64,000 nt of DNA from Halotalea alkalilenta (GTDB lineage: Bacteria; Pseudomonadota; Gammaproteobacteria; Pseudomonadales; Halomonadaceae): assembly GCF_001648175.1 (NCBI RefSeq), contig NZ_CP015243.1, positions 1,302,001 through 1,366,000 on the forward strand, written 5' to 3'. Below are positions 21,177 to 30,460 of this stretch, one piece after another. The notes under the pieces are model-generated. The model saw only the letters and a list, made by a program, of their open reading frames with translations. It was not told where the DNA came from and did no database searches. Position 1 is the first letter of the stretch, and every line of letters starts with the position of its first letter. The translations under genes were made by a program, and so were the position numbers.

Positions 21177-21468
21177 GCGAGCGAACGTCCTTTCTACGCC
21201 GGTGTCATCGATGCGTCACTGTGTCCCTTGTTCGATACCGAGCGAGAGCGCACTTTGGGGCAGAGCAATGAGGTGCTCATCGTCTATGGTGTCATGGGAA
21301 CGGTATCATCGAGGGGTGAACAGGGAATCCTGATGCCGTGGGCCGTCGCTACGCGGCGGCGAAAAGGTGACGACGGGCAGCTGCGATTTTCAACCAGCGG
21401 TCCGCCATCGATCTCAACTTTGCAACTGGGCCGCGCTCCGATCGAGCGTGGGTCCGATAAGGTCTGCC
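21177..21468. other. Intergenic region before the ACS-type MFS gene
   Basis: Together with the hairpins this makes a 358-bp gap. It must contain the promoter of the following MFS gene. No open frame with good codon use, no clear -35/-10 pair and no notable repeat were seen. Confidence 0.4.
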
Positions 21469-22854
21469 ATGACACCGAACAGCCGCGCTACGCCACTCGA
21501 CGCACCGGACGCTGAACTCGACACCAAGGCGGCGCCCACGCACGCCCGTTTCTGGGTGGTGGGCATGCTGTTCATCGCCGTAGGCATCAACTACATGGAT
21601 CGGGTCAACCTGTCGATCGCCAGTACCGCGATCCAGGCCGACCTGGGCATCTCCGGCGTGCAGCTGGGCTGGCTGATGTCCGCCTTCACCTGGGCCTATC
21701 TCTTCGCCCAGATTCCCGGCGGCTGGCTGCTCGACCGCTTCGGTACGCAAGGCTTCTATGCGCTGCTGATCCTTACCTGGAGCGCTGCCACCTTCGCCAT
21801 GGGATTCGGCGCCTTGCCGATCATCGGCTCGGCTGCGGCGGTCTTTGGCCTGCTGCTGGTGTGTCGCCTGATACTAGGCCTCGCGCAGGCGCCCTCGTTT
21901 CCGGCGAACGCCAAGATCGCCGCGATGTGGCTGCCTCATCACGAGCGCGCCCGTGGGATCGGTACCTATTCCATCGGACAGTACGTCGTCATCGCTTTGA
22001 TGACGCCGCTTCTGGGCTATCTGATGGGGATATTCGGCTGGTCCTCGGTGTTCTTCCTGACCGGCGGGCTGGGGCTGGTGTTCGCGGTCTACTGGTGGCT
22101 GCGCTACCGCGATCCGCAGAACAGCCGGCATGCCAATCAGGCCGAACTCGACTACATAAGCGATGCAGGCCGCTTCGGCCAAGTGGTCATCGCAGAGGAG
22201 GGGAAGCACAAGGTCAGCTGGGCCGAAGTCCGTTTCGTCATGCGCCATCGTCGATTCTGGGCGATCTGCTTCACTCACTTCGCCGCCACCAGCATTCTCT
22301 ATTTCTTCCTCACCTGGTTCATCATCTACCTGGAGCAGGGCCTGGGGCTCTCCACCGCTTCGGTGGGCGTGCTGGCCAGCTTCCCCTATCTGCTGGCCGC
22401 GGTCGGGGTGCTGTTCGGCGGGGTGCTGAGCGACATGCTGTTCAAGCGCCGGGTCAGCCTGGTCTGGTCGCGCAAAGTACCGATCGTGTCGGGGCTTGCG
22501 TTCTCCTCGCTGATCTTCCTGTGCAATTTCTACGAATCCTCGCCGACGGTGGTGGTGGTGATCCTGTCGCTGGCCTTCTTCGCCAACGCCTACTCCAACC
22601 TGGGCTGGACGGCGATGAGCGATATATTGCCGAAGAAGATGATCGGCACGGTCGGTGGTGTGTTCAACATCTGCGGCAACATGGCCGGTATCCTGACGCC
22701 GATCATGTTCGGTCTGTTCATCGATATGAACGGCAATTTCCATGGGGCGATGTACTACTTGAGCATCGTCGCCTTCGCCGGTGCGCTGTGCTTTTTGTTC
22801 CTGGTCGATAACCTGGATGAAATCGACCTGAGCGCGATGCCCGAACGCGGTTGA
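21469..22854 (+). CDS. ACS-family MFS transporter (hexuronate/galactonate/glucarate type)
   Basis: A 461-residue carrier with 12 predicted helices. The N-terminal block INYMDRVNLSIASTAIQADLGIS and QLGWLMSAFTWAYLFAQIPGGWLLDRFG are typical of the anion:cation symporter family, which takes up sugar acids such as galactonate, glucarate or hexuronates with protons. The ATG at 21469 follows AAGG; in-frame sequence upstream lacks family resemblance. No catabolic gene for a sugar acid is adjacent, so the substrate stays open. It ends at a strong shared terminator. Confidence 0.9.
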   Translation: MTPNSRATPLDAPDAELDTKAAPTHARFWVVGMLFIAVGINYMDRVNLSIASTAIQADLGISGVQLGWLMSAFTWAYLFAQIPGGWLLDRFGTQGFYALLILTWSAATFAMGFGALPIIGSAAAVFGLLLVCRLILGLAQAPSFPANAKIAAMWLPHHERARGIGTYSIGQYVVIALMTPLLGYLMGIFGWSSVFFLTGGLGLVFAVYWWLRYRDPQNSRHANQAELDYISDAGRFGQVVIAEEGKHKVSWAEVRFVMRHRRFWAICFTHFAATSILYFFLTWFIIYLEQGLGLSTASVGVLASFPYLLAAVGVLFGGVLSDMLFKRRVSLVWSRKVPIVSGLAFSSLIFLCNFYESSPTVVVVILSLAFFANAYSNLGWTAMSDILPKKMIGTVGGVFNICGNMAGILTPIMFGLFIDMNGNFHGAMYYLSIVAFAGALCFLFLVDNLDEIDLSAMPERG

Positions 22855-22897
22855 AGGTCGGCCTGGCGCGAGGGGAGTCATGCAGTAGATCCACCGA

Positions 22898-22939
22898 ACG
22901 AAAACGAGCCCTGGCCTCCCGGCCAGGGCTCGTTTTCGT
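22898..22939. terminator. Bidirectional intrinsic terminator, 19-bp stem
   Basis: A perfect 19-bp inverted repeat with TCCC loop: arms 22898-22916 and 22921-22939. The outer part is ACGAAAACG on one side and CGTTTTCGT on the other, so either strand gives a GC stem followed by T residues. It separates the convergent MFS and TRAP genes. Confidence 0.9.
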
Positions 22940-22977
22940 CTTCGAGCCGCTCCATGCCACCATGGAGCGGTGGGGGT

Positions 22978-25569
22978 TCAGCCGGCCTGGACCGCTGCCT
23001 TGGCGTCGTGCTTGGGTGCACGACGGCGCTGCAGCGCTGCGACCAGTCCGACCAGCAGCAAGGCGGGGAACCAGAGGATTTCCGCAGGCCAACGCTCGGC
23101 CGGCGTCTCCACCGCGATGATCCGCTGGTCGAAGTCCAGGCTGGTCGCCTCGGCGGGGCTTGCGAAGTCGACCATATCGACCACCGTCTCGCCATCCTGC
23201 TCGATCAGCTCGAGGCCGAGCGCTTCGCTCGGGGTCTGCCCCGGGGCGATCTCAGGCACCGACATCGAGATGAATAGCTCGCGCTCACCACCGCCGATCT
23301 GCGGCTCGGCCACCAGCAGGCGGAACTGGCTGCCTTCGGGCGCCTGCTCGAGCACCTGGTTGAGCTCGGTCGCGGGATGGGTCTCCCAGGGCGGCTGGAT
23401 CCGGTCGAGCCAGAAGGTCGGCAGCAGGAAGGTCAGGGCCGCCACCGCCAGCAGCAGCTGCTCGTACCAGCGGCTGCGAACCAGGAACCAGCCCATCGCC
23501 GCGGAGGCGACCAGCAGCATGCCGATCGTCGCGGTGATGAAGGTGACGATCCCTTCGAACCAGGTGACGTCTATCAACAGTAGGTTGGTGTTGAAGATGA
23601 ACATGAACGGCCATACCACCGTACGCATCTCGTAGACGAACGCCTGGATCCCGGTGGTGATCGGGTTGTCCCGCGAGATCGCCGCCGCGGCATAGGCGGC
23701 GAGCCCCACCGGCGGGGTGGCATCGGCCATCAGGCCGAAATAGAACACGAACATGTGCACCGCGATCAGCGGCACCACCAGGCCGTTCTGGATGCCCAGC
23801 TCGACCACCACCGGCGCCATCAAAGACGAGACCACGATGTAGTTGGCGGTGGTCGGCAGCCCCAGGCCGAGCACCACGCAGAAGATCGCGATCAGTACCA
23901 GCATCAGCAGCAGGTTGCCCATCGCCAGGGCCTCGACCAGATCGGAGAGCACCAGCCCGACGCCGGTCTGCGAGATCGCACCGACCACGATGCCCGCGGC
24001 GGCGGTGGCGATGCCGATGCCGATCATGTTGCGCGCGCCCTGGATCAGGCCCTGGATCAGATCCTCGACGCCCTCGCGCAGGCCGCCGTGGTCGACGCTG
24101 GCGAAAGCCTCGGTGCGCTTGCGCAGCGCTGTGAGCAGCGGACGCTGGGTGAGCAGGATCGCCAGCATCATCACCACCGCCCAGAACGCCGAGAGCCCGG
24201 GGGAGAGGCGTTCGACCATCAGGCACCAGACCAGCACCACCACCGGCAGCAGGAAGTGAAGTCCAGAGAGCAGCACCGCGCGGAAGTCAGGCAGCTCCTC
24301 GAGCGCGCGGTCCGGATCGTCCGGCGGCAGCGGCGGCTGGCGCGAGGCGACGGTGAGCAAGCCCAGGTAGACCAGCGCCAGCGCGAAGGCGACGAACAGG
24401 CCCGCCCAGTCGCCGAGCAGCGGTTTGAGCCAGCCGAGGCCGTAGTAGACCGCGAGACCGATCCCGGAGAGCAGCGCCACAGCGAAGGCGAGCCCCATCA
24501 TGCGACGCAAGAATGGTGACTGCTTGCGCCGCCGCAGCCCCTCGATGCCCAGCTTGCAGGCCTCGAGATGGACCACGTAGAACAACGCGATGTAGGAGAC
24601 CACCGCCGGCAGAAAGGCATGGCGGATGACTTCGACGTAGGAAATGCCCACGTACTCGATCATCAGAAACGCCGCCGCCCCCATCACCGGCGGCATGATC
24701 TGGCCGTTGAGCGAGGAGGAGACCTCGATCGCACCGGCCTTGGTCGGGGTATAGCCGACCTTCTTCATCATCGGGATGGTGAAGGTACCGGTGGTGACCA
24801 CGTTGGCGATCGACGAACCCGAGACCATCCCGGTGAGCATCGAGGCGACCACCGAGGCCTTGGCCGGGCCGCCGCGCAGGTGGCCGAGCCGAGCGAAGGC
24901 GAGCTGGATGAAATAGTGACCGGCACCGGCGCGGTCGAGCAGTGCGCCGAACAGTACGAAAAGGAAGACGAAGCTGGTTGACACGCCCAGCGCAATGCCG
25001 AATACCCCTTCGGTCGAGAGCCACTGGTGGTTGGCCAGCGCCTGCAGGCTGACGCCGCGATGGGCGAGCACACCGGGCATCCACGGGCCGGCCAGCGAGT
25101 AGAGCAGGAATATGCTGGCAATCACCGTGAGCGCGGGCCCCAGGGTGCGCCGGGTCGCTTCGAGCAGCAGCGGCAGGCCGACGCAGGCGACCACCAGGTC
25201 CAGGGTGGTCGGGCTGCCGGGGCGGGTCGCCAGCTGGTTGTAGAAGACGAAGATGTAGAGCGCACAGGCACTGGCGGCGAGTGCCAGGGCGATGTCGATC
25301 AACGGCACCCGGTTGCGCGGCGAGCGCTTGAACGCCGGATAGGCGAGAAAACCGAGCAGCAGGGCGAAACCGAGGTGGATCGAGCGGGTCTCGGTCGAGT
25401 TGAGCAGACCGAAACCGAACATGTAGGGAAGAGGCGAGGCGATCCAGATCTGAAACAGCGACCAACCTATTGCCAAGGCAGCGATCACCCACCCCAGTGC
25501 GCCGATCGGCTTGCGCCCGCCAGCTTCTTCTTCGACGAGTTTTTGGGCTTCTTGTGGAACGTCGTTCAT
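22978..25569 (-). CDS. TRAP transporter 4TM/12TM fusion permease with DUF3394 tail
   Basis: Membrane part of a TAXI-type TRAP importer: the small DctQ-like and large DctM-like subunits are fused in one 863-residue chain. Signature blocks are LLYSLAGPWMPGVLAHRGVS, SSFVFLFVLFGALLDRAGAG and GGPAKASVVASMLTGMVSGS in the DctM half. The last ~170 residues after MLLVASAAMGWFLV form an additional domain (DUF3394) ending in another helix and KHDAKAAVQAG. ATG 25569 is chosen over GTG 25572. It lies 123 bp after the binding-protein gene on the same strand and is its partner. Substrates of TAXI systems are mostly dicarboxylates or glutamate; not determined here. Confidence 0.93.
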   Translation of the reverse strand: MNDVPQEAQKLVEEEAGGRKPIGALGWVIAALAIGWSLFQIWIASPLPYMFGFGLLNSTETRSIHLGFALLLGFLAYPAFKRSPRNRVPLIDIALALAASACALYIFVFYNQLATRPGSPTTLDLVVACVGLPLLLEATRRTLGPALTVIASIFLLYSLAGPWMPGVLAHRGVSLQALANHQWLSTEGVFGIALGVSTSFVFLFVLFGALLDRAGAGHYFIQLAFARLGHLRGGPAKASVVASMLTGMVSGSSIANVVTTGTFTIPMMKKVGYTPTKAGAIEVSSSLNGQIMPPVMGAAAFLMIEYVGISYVEVIRHAFLPAVVSYIALFYVVHLEACKLGIEGLRRRKQSPFLRRMMGLAFAVALLSGIGLAVYYGLGWLKPLLGDWAGLFVAFALALVYLGLLTVASRQPPLPPDDPDRALEELPDFRAVLLSGLHFLLPVVVLVWCLMVERLSPGLSAFWAVVMMLAILLTQRPLLTALRKRTEAFASVDHGGLREGVEDLIQGLIQGARNMIGIGIATAAAGIVVGAISQTGVGLVLSDLVEALAMGNLLLMLVLIAIFCVVLGLGLPTTANYIVVSSLMAPVVVELGIQNGLVVPLIAVHMFVFYFGLMADATPPVGLAAYAAAAISRDNPITTGIQAFVYEMRTVVWPFMFIFNTNLLLIDVTWFEGIVTFITATIGMLLVASAAMGWFLVRSRWYEQLLLAVAALTFLLPTFWLDRIQPPWETHPATELNQVLEQAPEGSQFRLLVAEPQIGGGERELFISMSVPEIAPGQTPSEALGLELIEQDGETVVDMVDFASPAEATSLDFDQRIIAVETPAERWPAEILWFPALLLVGLVAALQRRRAPKHDAKAAVQAG

Positions 25570-25638
25570 CACAGTCGTCCGGATAGGGTAGGGCAGTGCG
25601 GCGACGTCATGCCGGGCAGGACGCCACCAGATTCATCT

Positions 25639-25667
25639 CGCCCCCCATGGCGTTGCCACGGGGGGCG
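25639..25667 (-). terminator. Hairpin between TAXI binding protein and permease genes
   Basis: CGCCCCCCATGG (25639-25650) and CCACGGGGGGCG (25656-25667) can pair over 12 bp with one wobble on the minus transcript. There is no T-run. Such stems between binding-protein and permease genes often protect or attenuate the message so that more binding protein is made; that role is inferred. Confidence 0.5.
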
Positions 25668-25692
25668 CAAGCGAGGCTGGACAGGGCCGGAC

Positions 25693-26682
25693 TCAGAGCC
25701 AGCCACGCTCCTGGTAGTAGCGGATCGCACCTTCATGCAGCGGCGCGCTGATCCCGCTCTCGATCATCTGCTCGGGCTGGAGCTCGGCGAATGCGGGGTG
25801 GAGGCGTTTGAAACGGTCGAGGTTGTCGAACACCGACTTGACCAGCAGGTAGACGGTGTCGGCATCGGTCTCTTCGGTGGTGACCAGCAGAGCGTTCACA
25901 CCGAAGCTCGGGATCGCTTCGTCGGCACCCGGATAGACCCCGCCGGGAATCTCCGCTTCGACGAAGTAGGGGCTCGACGCGAGCAGCTCGGCAACCGCCT
26001 CGCCCTCGACCGGGACGATGTGGGAGGGAACCACGCTCAGGCCCTCCTGGATCGCTCCGCTCGGATGGCCCACCACATAGGTCATCACATCGAGGTTGTT
26101 GTCGGAGAGCGCCGAGGCCATTTCGGTCGGTGCGAGGGCGGCGGCGAGCGAGAAGCTCGAGGCGGTCCAGCCCATCGCCTGCATCACCTCACCGAAAGTG
26201 TCGCGGCTGCCGGAGCCGGGCACGCCGATGTTGACGCGCTTGCCTTCGAGGTCGGCGAGGGTCTCGATATTGGCGTCGTTGCGCGCGACCAGGGTCAGCA
26301 CCTCGGGGTGGAGTGCGAACACCGTGCGCAGATTGCTCATTTCGCCGTTGGCCTCGAACGGCGGCAGGCCGTTGAGCGCTTTGTACTCGTGGTCGGCCTG
26401 GACGAAACCGAAGTCGAATTCGCCGCCGCGCAGCTGCTGGATGTTGTAGACGCTCGCCGCGGTGGAAGGTGCGTTGCAGCGGATGCCCTGGTCGGCACCG
26501 ACGCTATTCATGAAACGGCAGATCGACTGGCCTGCGACGTAGTAGACCCCGGTCTGGCCACCGGTGCCGATGGTGACGAAGTTGCTCTGTGCCGCTGCCT
26601 GAGTGGAGGCGAGGGCGGTGCCGACGAGCATCGCACAGAGAGTGCCTTGGATCAGCGGGCGACGGAAAGCGGGTGCGGTCAT
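25693..26682 (-). CDS. TAXI-family TRAP transporter solute-binding protein
   Basis: Periplasmic receptor of 329 residues for the TRAP permease encoded downstream. It has a signal peptide (MTAPAFRRPLIQGTLCAMLV... cut after TQAAAQ) and the family opening FVTIGTGGQTGVYYVAGQSIC, then SVYNIQQLRGGEFDFGFVQAD and KRVNIGVPGSGSRDTFGEVM. The ATG at 26682 has AAGGTGA in front; a start 12 codons earlier would add a charged extension before the signal. First gene of a two-gene operon. Confidence 0.93.
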   Translation of the reverse strand: MTAPAFRRPLIQGTLCAMLVGTALASTQAAAQSNFVTIGTGGQTGVYYVAGQSICRFMNSVGADQGIRCNAPSTAASVYNIQQLRGGEFDFGFVQADHEYKALNGLPPFEANGEMSNLRTVFALHPEVLTLVARNDANIETLADLEGKRVNIGVPGSGSRDTFGEVMQAMGWTASSFSLAAALAPTEMASALSDNNLDVMTYVVGHPSGAIQEGLSVVPSHIVPVEGEAVAELLASSPYFVEAEIPGGVYPGADEAIPSFGVNALLVTTEETDADTVYLLVKSVFDNLDRFKRLHPAFAELQPEQMIESGISAPLHEGAIRYYQERGWL

Positions 26683-26926
26683 GATCTTCACCTTGTTCTT
26701 CGAATCGGCTTTGCGCATCCCACCGCGAGGCGAGGACGAACGAAAGCATGCCTTGGGAACTGCTCGAAGCGAACCGACCGAGCCACGGTATCCTGGGCGC
26801 GCGGGAACGCCCTGTCGTCGGGTCGGCGGACCGGATAGCTTGCCGACAAATTAGGCCAGTGACGATGATCTGGAAGGAGAAAGCGGGATTAATTAAGCAA
26901 TGATTAAGCGCCTGGGTGGCCTGCTT
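26683..26926. other. Intergenic region between APE cluster end and TAXI gene
   Basis: Holds the 3' end of the aryl polyene transcript and the promoter of the TAXI-TRAP operon. Near 26890-26910 the minus strand has the near-repeat GCTTAATCA/GCTTAATTA. An inverted GTCGGC/GCCGAC pair lies near 26822-26848. No clear terminator hairpin with T-run was found for the long upstream operon. Confidence 0.35.
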
Positions 26927-27991
26927 TCAGGGCATCCCCGGGATTGAACCGGATGTTCCAGGCACGCCTTCGCGGATCGCTCGCGAGAAGTCCTCGCTCG
27001 ACCGACCATCCTGGTCGGAATCGACCGCCCGCTGGTTGATCCGGCCGAGGCGCTTGAGCTCTTCGAACGAGTAGCCCGATGGCAGTCCGCCAAGATCGTA
27101 GATGTAGTCCGGCAGGTAGCCCGAGAGTATCAGCCTGATGTCCTTCGGCAGCCCCGGGACGATCCGCTTGACCATGTCGAACACCAGGGTGGTGCAGTTG
27201 GTGGTCAGGGTGTTGTAGAAGCGCGGTGCGTCCCGCAGCTCTCGCGCCTCGTCGAGATAGGAGAGAAACAGCGCGCGGGCGTCGTCGCGAGGCAGCTCGA
27301 CATGATAGAGATACACCTCCTCGCCGCGCACGTTGGAGCGGGTCCGGACGATGTCCCGCTCGTCGCTTGCGACCAACGCCACCTCGAACTGCTTGAAGAA
27401 GCCGCCGAGGGCGGAGAACGTCTCGTTGCGCTCGCGGCGGATCTCCACCGAGAACACCAGCTGACGGCCATCGGCGAAGCCGAAGCTGACCAGGGTGTGG
27501 GCGATCGTCGGGCCCATCCAGTAGGAGACCAGCAGGTCCACCGATTCGAGCTGGTCGAGATCGTACTCGCGGGTCTCCCAGCGCTCGGTGAAGTCGTCAC
27601 GCGTACGCCATTCGAAGTTGCGCACGTTATGCAGCGTCACCCGGCTACCGTCGACCTCGGCATCGAGTATCCGCGCTACGTCCGGCGCCCAGTCACGGAG
27701 GTTGGATGGCTGGATGGTGCCCCACCAGATGCCCAGCAGCACAGCCGCCAGCAGCCAGCCGAGCACGCCACCGCGGTGCCATCGGCGCGGCACCCGCCAG
27801 AGCCCGAGCACTGCCAGTAACGCCAGCAGCGCCCAGGCGCCGATCGTCACCCCTTTCAGCCAGCTCGGCGCCGGCAGCTGGAAACTCAGCGCCATTGCGC
27901 CCCACAGCGCGCCGACTATGACGACCAGCGAAAGCAGCGCGCGCCAGAGCGCGTTGAGCAACAGCCGCGGCAATGAGGGGTGTGGATTCAT
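26927..27991 (-). CDS. DUF4105 (Lnb-like) membrane protein at the end of the APE cluster
   Basis: A 354-residue protein with three N-terminal helices (about 10-35, 46-64, 74-92) and a periplasmic or cytoplasmic domain of the DUF4105 family. That family, as recalled, includes the N-terminal domain of the lipoprotein N-acyltransferase Lnb of Bacteroidota. The conserved blocks are visible: WMGPTIAHTLVSFGF with His165 and FYNTLTTNCTTLVFDMVK with Cys266, a plausible His/Cys pair. It follows apeR by 25 bp on the same strand and is the last gene of the run. Its part in aryl polyene lipid handling is not known. Confidence 0.85.
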   Translation of the reverse strand: MNPHPSLPRLLLNALWRALLSLVVIVGALWGAMALSFQLPAPSWLKGVTIGAWALLALLAVLGLWRVPRRWHRGGVLGWLLAAVLLGIWWGTIQPSNLRDWAPDVARILDAEVDGSRVTLHNVRNFEWRTRDDFTERWETREYDLDQLESVDLLVSYWMGPTIAHTLVSFGFADGRQLVFSVEIRRERNETFSALGGFFKQFEVALVASDERDIVRTRSNVRGEEVYLYHVELPRDDARALFLSYLDEARELRDAPRFYNTLTTNCTTLVFDMVKRIVPGLPKDIRLILSGYLPDYIYDLGGLPSGYSFEELKRLGRINQRAVDSDQDGRSSEDFSRAIREGVPGTSGSIPGMP

Positions 27992-28016
27992 AAGGCCTCG
28001 AGCGAAAGCGGGGAGG

Positions 28017-29249
28017 TCAATCCCAGCGTTTGAAGATCAGCGAAGTATTGATCCCGCCGAAGGCGAAGTTGTTGCTCATCACGTACTCGCAGGCCAGTCG
28101 CCGTGGGCTGCCTACGATGTAGTCCAAGGGCGCGCAGTCGGGGCCGAGCTGCTCGAGATTGAGGGTGGGGTGGAACGTCTCCTCGCGCATCATCTGGATC
28201 GCTACCATCGCCTCGAGTGAGCCGCAGGCGCCCAGGGTATGGCCGGTATAGCTCTTGAAGGCGCTGATCGGCGTGTGGGCGCCCAGGACCTCCTGGGTCG
28301 CCAGGCTCTCGGCGGCGTCGCCGCGGTCGGTGGCGGTACCGTGGGCGCTGATATAGCCGATGCTCGAGGGCGTAAGCGCAGCGTCCTCGAGCGCGAGGCG
28401 GATCGCCTGCGCCATGGTCCCGGGGTTGGGCTGGGTGACGTGGCGTCCGTCGCTGTTGGTGCCGAAACCGACCACCTCGGCGTAGATCCGCGCGCCGCGA
28501 CCACGGGCATGCTCGAGTTCTTCGAGGATCAGCGTGCAGGCGCCCTCGCCGATCACCAGGCCGTCGCGGTCACGGTCGAACGGGCGCGGAGAGAGCCCGG
28601 GGGCATCGTTACGAGTGCTGGTGGCGAACAGGGTGTCGAACACCGCCGCCTCGGCGGCGGAGAGTTCTTCGCAGCCGCCGACGATCATCGCGGTCTGGCG
28701 GCCGTAGCGGATCGCCTCGAAGCCGTAGCCGATGCCTTGGCTCGCCGAGGTGCAGGCGCTCGAGGTGGTATGGATGCGCCCGCGCACGCCGAGGAACACG
28801 CCGATGTTGACCGCTGAAGTGTGCGACATCATCCGCACGTAGGAGTTGGCGTTGAGACCCTCGACCGATTTGTTGATCAGCATGTTGCCGAAGTGCGCCA
28901 CTGCGTCCGGTTCGCCGGTCGAGGCGCCATAGGCGATGCCCATCAGGCCGCTGCCCACCAGCGGGTCATCGAGAAGGCCCGCATCCTCGAGCGCGAGCTC
29001 GCTGGCGCGAGTCGCCATCTGGGCGCTGCGTCCCATGCTGCGCAGCACCTTGCGGGTATAGTGCGAGGGTAGCGAAAACTCCGCCACCGGTGCGCCAAGG
29101 CGCGTGCCGAGGCCTTGGTAGGCATCCCATTCGCTGATGTAACGCACGCCGTTGCGGTTTTCGAAGAAATGGCGGCGAATCGTTTCCCAGTCGTTGCCTA
29201 CCGGGCTGAACCCCGCCATTCCCGTCACCACCACGCGTTTGAGCCGCAT
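28017..29249 (-). CDS. apeR: Beta-ketoacyl-ACP synthase of the aryl polyene cluster (ApeR-like)
   Basis: A FabF-type ketosynthase of 410 residues with full catalytic triad: TTSSACTSAS (Cys166), SAHGTATDRGD (His303) and YTGHTLGACG (Lys332, His337). In the E. coli aryl polyene system one such enzyme (ApeR) is the extra ketosynthase next to the ApeO/ApeC elongating pair. It starts 1 bp after the stop of the ketoreductase gene. Assignment to the R position is by order and by greater likeness to complete FabF than the other ketosynthase. Confidence 0.93.
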   Translation of the reverse strand: MRLKRVVVTGMAGFSPVGNDWETIRRHFFENRNGVRYISEWDAYQGLGTRLGAPVAEFSLPSHYTRKVLRSMGRSAQMATRASELALEDAGLLDDPLVGSGLMGIAYGASTGEPDAVAHFGNMLINKSVEGLNANSYVRMMSHTSAVNIGVFLGVRGRIHTTSSACTSASQGIGYGFEAIRYGRQTAMIVGGCEELSAAEAAVFDTLFATSTRNDAPGLSPRPFDRDRDGLVIGEGACTLILEELEHARGRGARIYAEVVGFGTNSDGRHVTQPNPGTMAQAIRLALEDAALTPSSIGYISAHGTATDRGDAAESLATQEVLGAHTPISAFKSYTGHTLGACGSLEAMVAIQMMREETFHPTLNLEQLGPDCAPLDYIVGSPRRLACEYVMSNNFAFGGINTSLIFKRWD

Positions 29250-29250
29250 G

Positions 29251-30003
29251 CTAGTACATCCCTCCGTTGACCGAGATGACTTGGCGAGTCAGGTAGCCCG
29301 AATCGGCATGGCACAGGTAGCCGACCAGTGAGGCGACCTCCTCCGGCGTGCCTTGGCGGCGCATCGGCACGACCTGCAGCAGGGTGTCGAGATCGAGCCC
29401 CTCGGTCATGCCGGTATCGATCAGCCCCGGTGCTACGCAGTTGACCGTGATCCGCCGTTTGGCGAGCTCCACCGCCAGCGCCTTGGCAGCACCGATCACT
29501 CCCGCCTTGGCGGCGCTGTAGTTGACCTGGCCGCGGTTGCCGATCACCCCCGACACGGAGGAGATCACCACGATGCGCCCCGGTGCGCGCCGGCGGATCA
29601 TCGGCATCACCGTAGGCTTGATCACGTTGTAGAACCCGCCGAGCCCGGTATCGATCACGCTGTCCCAGTCTTCGTCGCTGAGCGCCGGGAAGGCGCCATC
29701 CGCGCTGATGCCGGCATTGCAGATCACACCATAGTAGGCGCCATGGGTCTCGATGTCGGCTTCCAGCGCGGCGCGGGCGCCGGCGCGATCGGTGACGTCG
29801 AAGGCCAACCGTCGTACCGCGCCTTGCGAGCCGTTGAGAAGCTCGCAGGTGGCATCTAGCGATGCCTCTTTGCGCGCGTGGACGACCAGGTCGAAACCGT
29901 CGCGGGCCAATCTCAAGGCGATGGCCTGGCCGATGCCTCGGCTGGCGCCAGTGATCAGGATGGTGTGACGAGTGCGCGCGGAAGGTGGCTCATGGGGTGT
30001 CAT
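29251..30003 (-). CDS. apeQ: 3-ketoacyl-ACP reductase of the aryl polyene cluster
   Basis: FabG-like short-chain dehydrogenase, 250 residues. Cofactor motif TGASRGIG (18-25), NAG at 96-98, catalytic Ser149, Tyr162 and Lys166 in SSVSGVIGNRGQVNYSAAKAG. It reduces the beta-keto group after each polyene elongation cycle. The ATG at 30003 lies inside the end of the dehydratase gene (14-bp overlap); an earlier in-frame start would extend far into that gene without family resemblance. Confidence 0.94.
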   Translation of the reverse strand: MTPHEPPSARTRHTILITGASRGIGQAIALRLARDGFDLVVHARKEASLDATCELLNGSQGAVRRLAFDVTDRAGARAALEADIETHGAYYGVICNAGISADGAFPALSDEDWDSVIDTGLGGFYNVIKPTVMPMIRRRAPGRIVVISSVSGVIGNRGQVNYSAAKAGVIGAAKALAVELAKRRITVNCVAPGLIDTGMTEGLDLDTLLQVVPMRRQGTPEEVASLVGYLCHADSGYLTRQVISVNGGMY

Positions 30004-30460
30004 TGAGAATGCTCTCGATACTCTCGAACGAGTCGGGTTGGAAAACGTTGACCCGTGCGGTAGCGAGTTCACCGCCGTCGGGTTCGAGCAGGCGGCAGGC
30101 GAAGACGCCGAGACCCTCGTCGGAGCGGTACTCGAGCCGGATCTCTACCACGATCGGGCGGTCGAAGGCGAACCACGGCACCGCGCAGCGATACCGGCGA
30201 CTGCCGAGCAGCAGCCCCATGCGAGGAGCGCCGCCCGCCTCCCTGGCCTCGATGCCTGACCATGCGGCGATCGCCTGCGCCATCCATTCGATGCCGATCC
30301 AGCCGGGGATGCCCTCGTCGCGCGCGAACATGGCGCCACGGCGCGGGGTCAGCTCGGCGAGCAGCCCCTGGCCATCGGCCTTAAGTAGGCGATCGAGCAG
30401 GCACATCTCCTGGGAGTGCGGCACATAGTCGCCGATCGGCTGGGGGAACTCAGGCGACAT
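29990..30460 (-). CDS. apeP: Hotdog-fold dehydratase of the aryl polyene cluster (ApeP-like)
   Basis: A 156-residue 3-hydroxyacyl-ACP dehydratase. The pattern PHSQEMCLLDR with His15 and IPGWIGIEWMAQAIAA with Glu58 gives the His/acid pair of the family. In E. coli the ApeP protein forms a heteromer with ApeI; here the ApeI-like partner is the C-terminal domain of the ligase fusion at 35119. Overlaps both the upstream ketosynthase and downstream reductase genes. Confidence 0.9.
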   Translation of the reverse strand: MSPEFPQPIGDYVPHSQEMCLLDRLLKADGQGLLAELTPRRGAMFARDEGIPGWIGIEWMAQAIAAWSGIEAREAGGAPRMGLLLGSRRYRCAVPWFAFDRPIVVEIRLEYRSDEGLGVFACRLLEPDGGELATARVNVFQPDSFESIESILNDTP

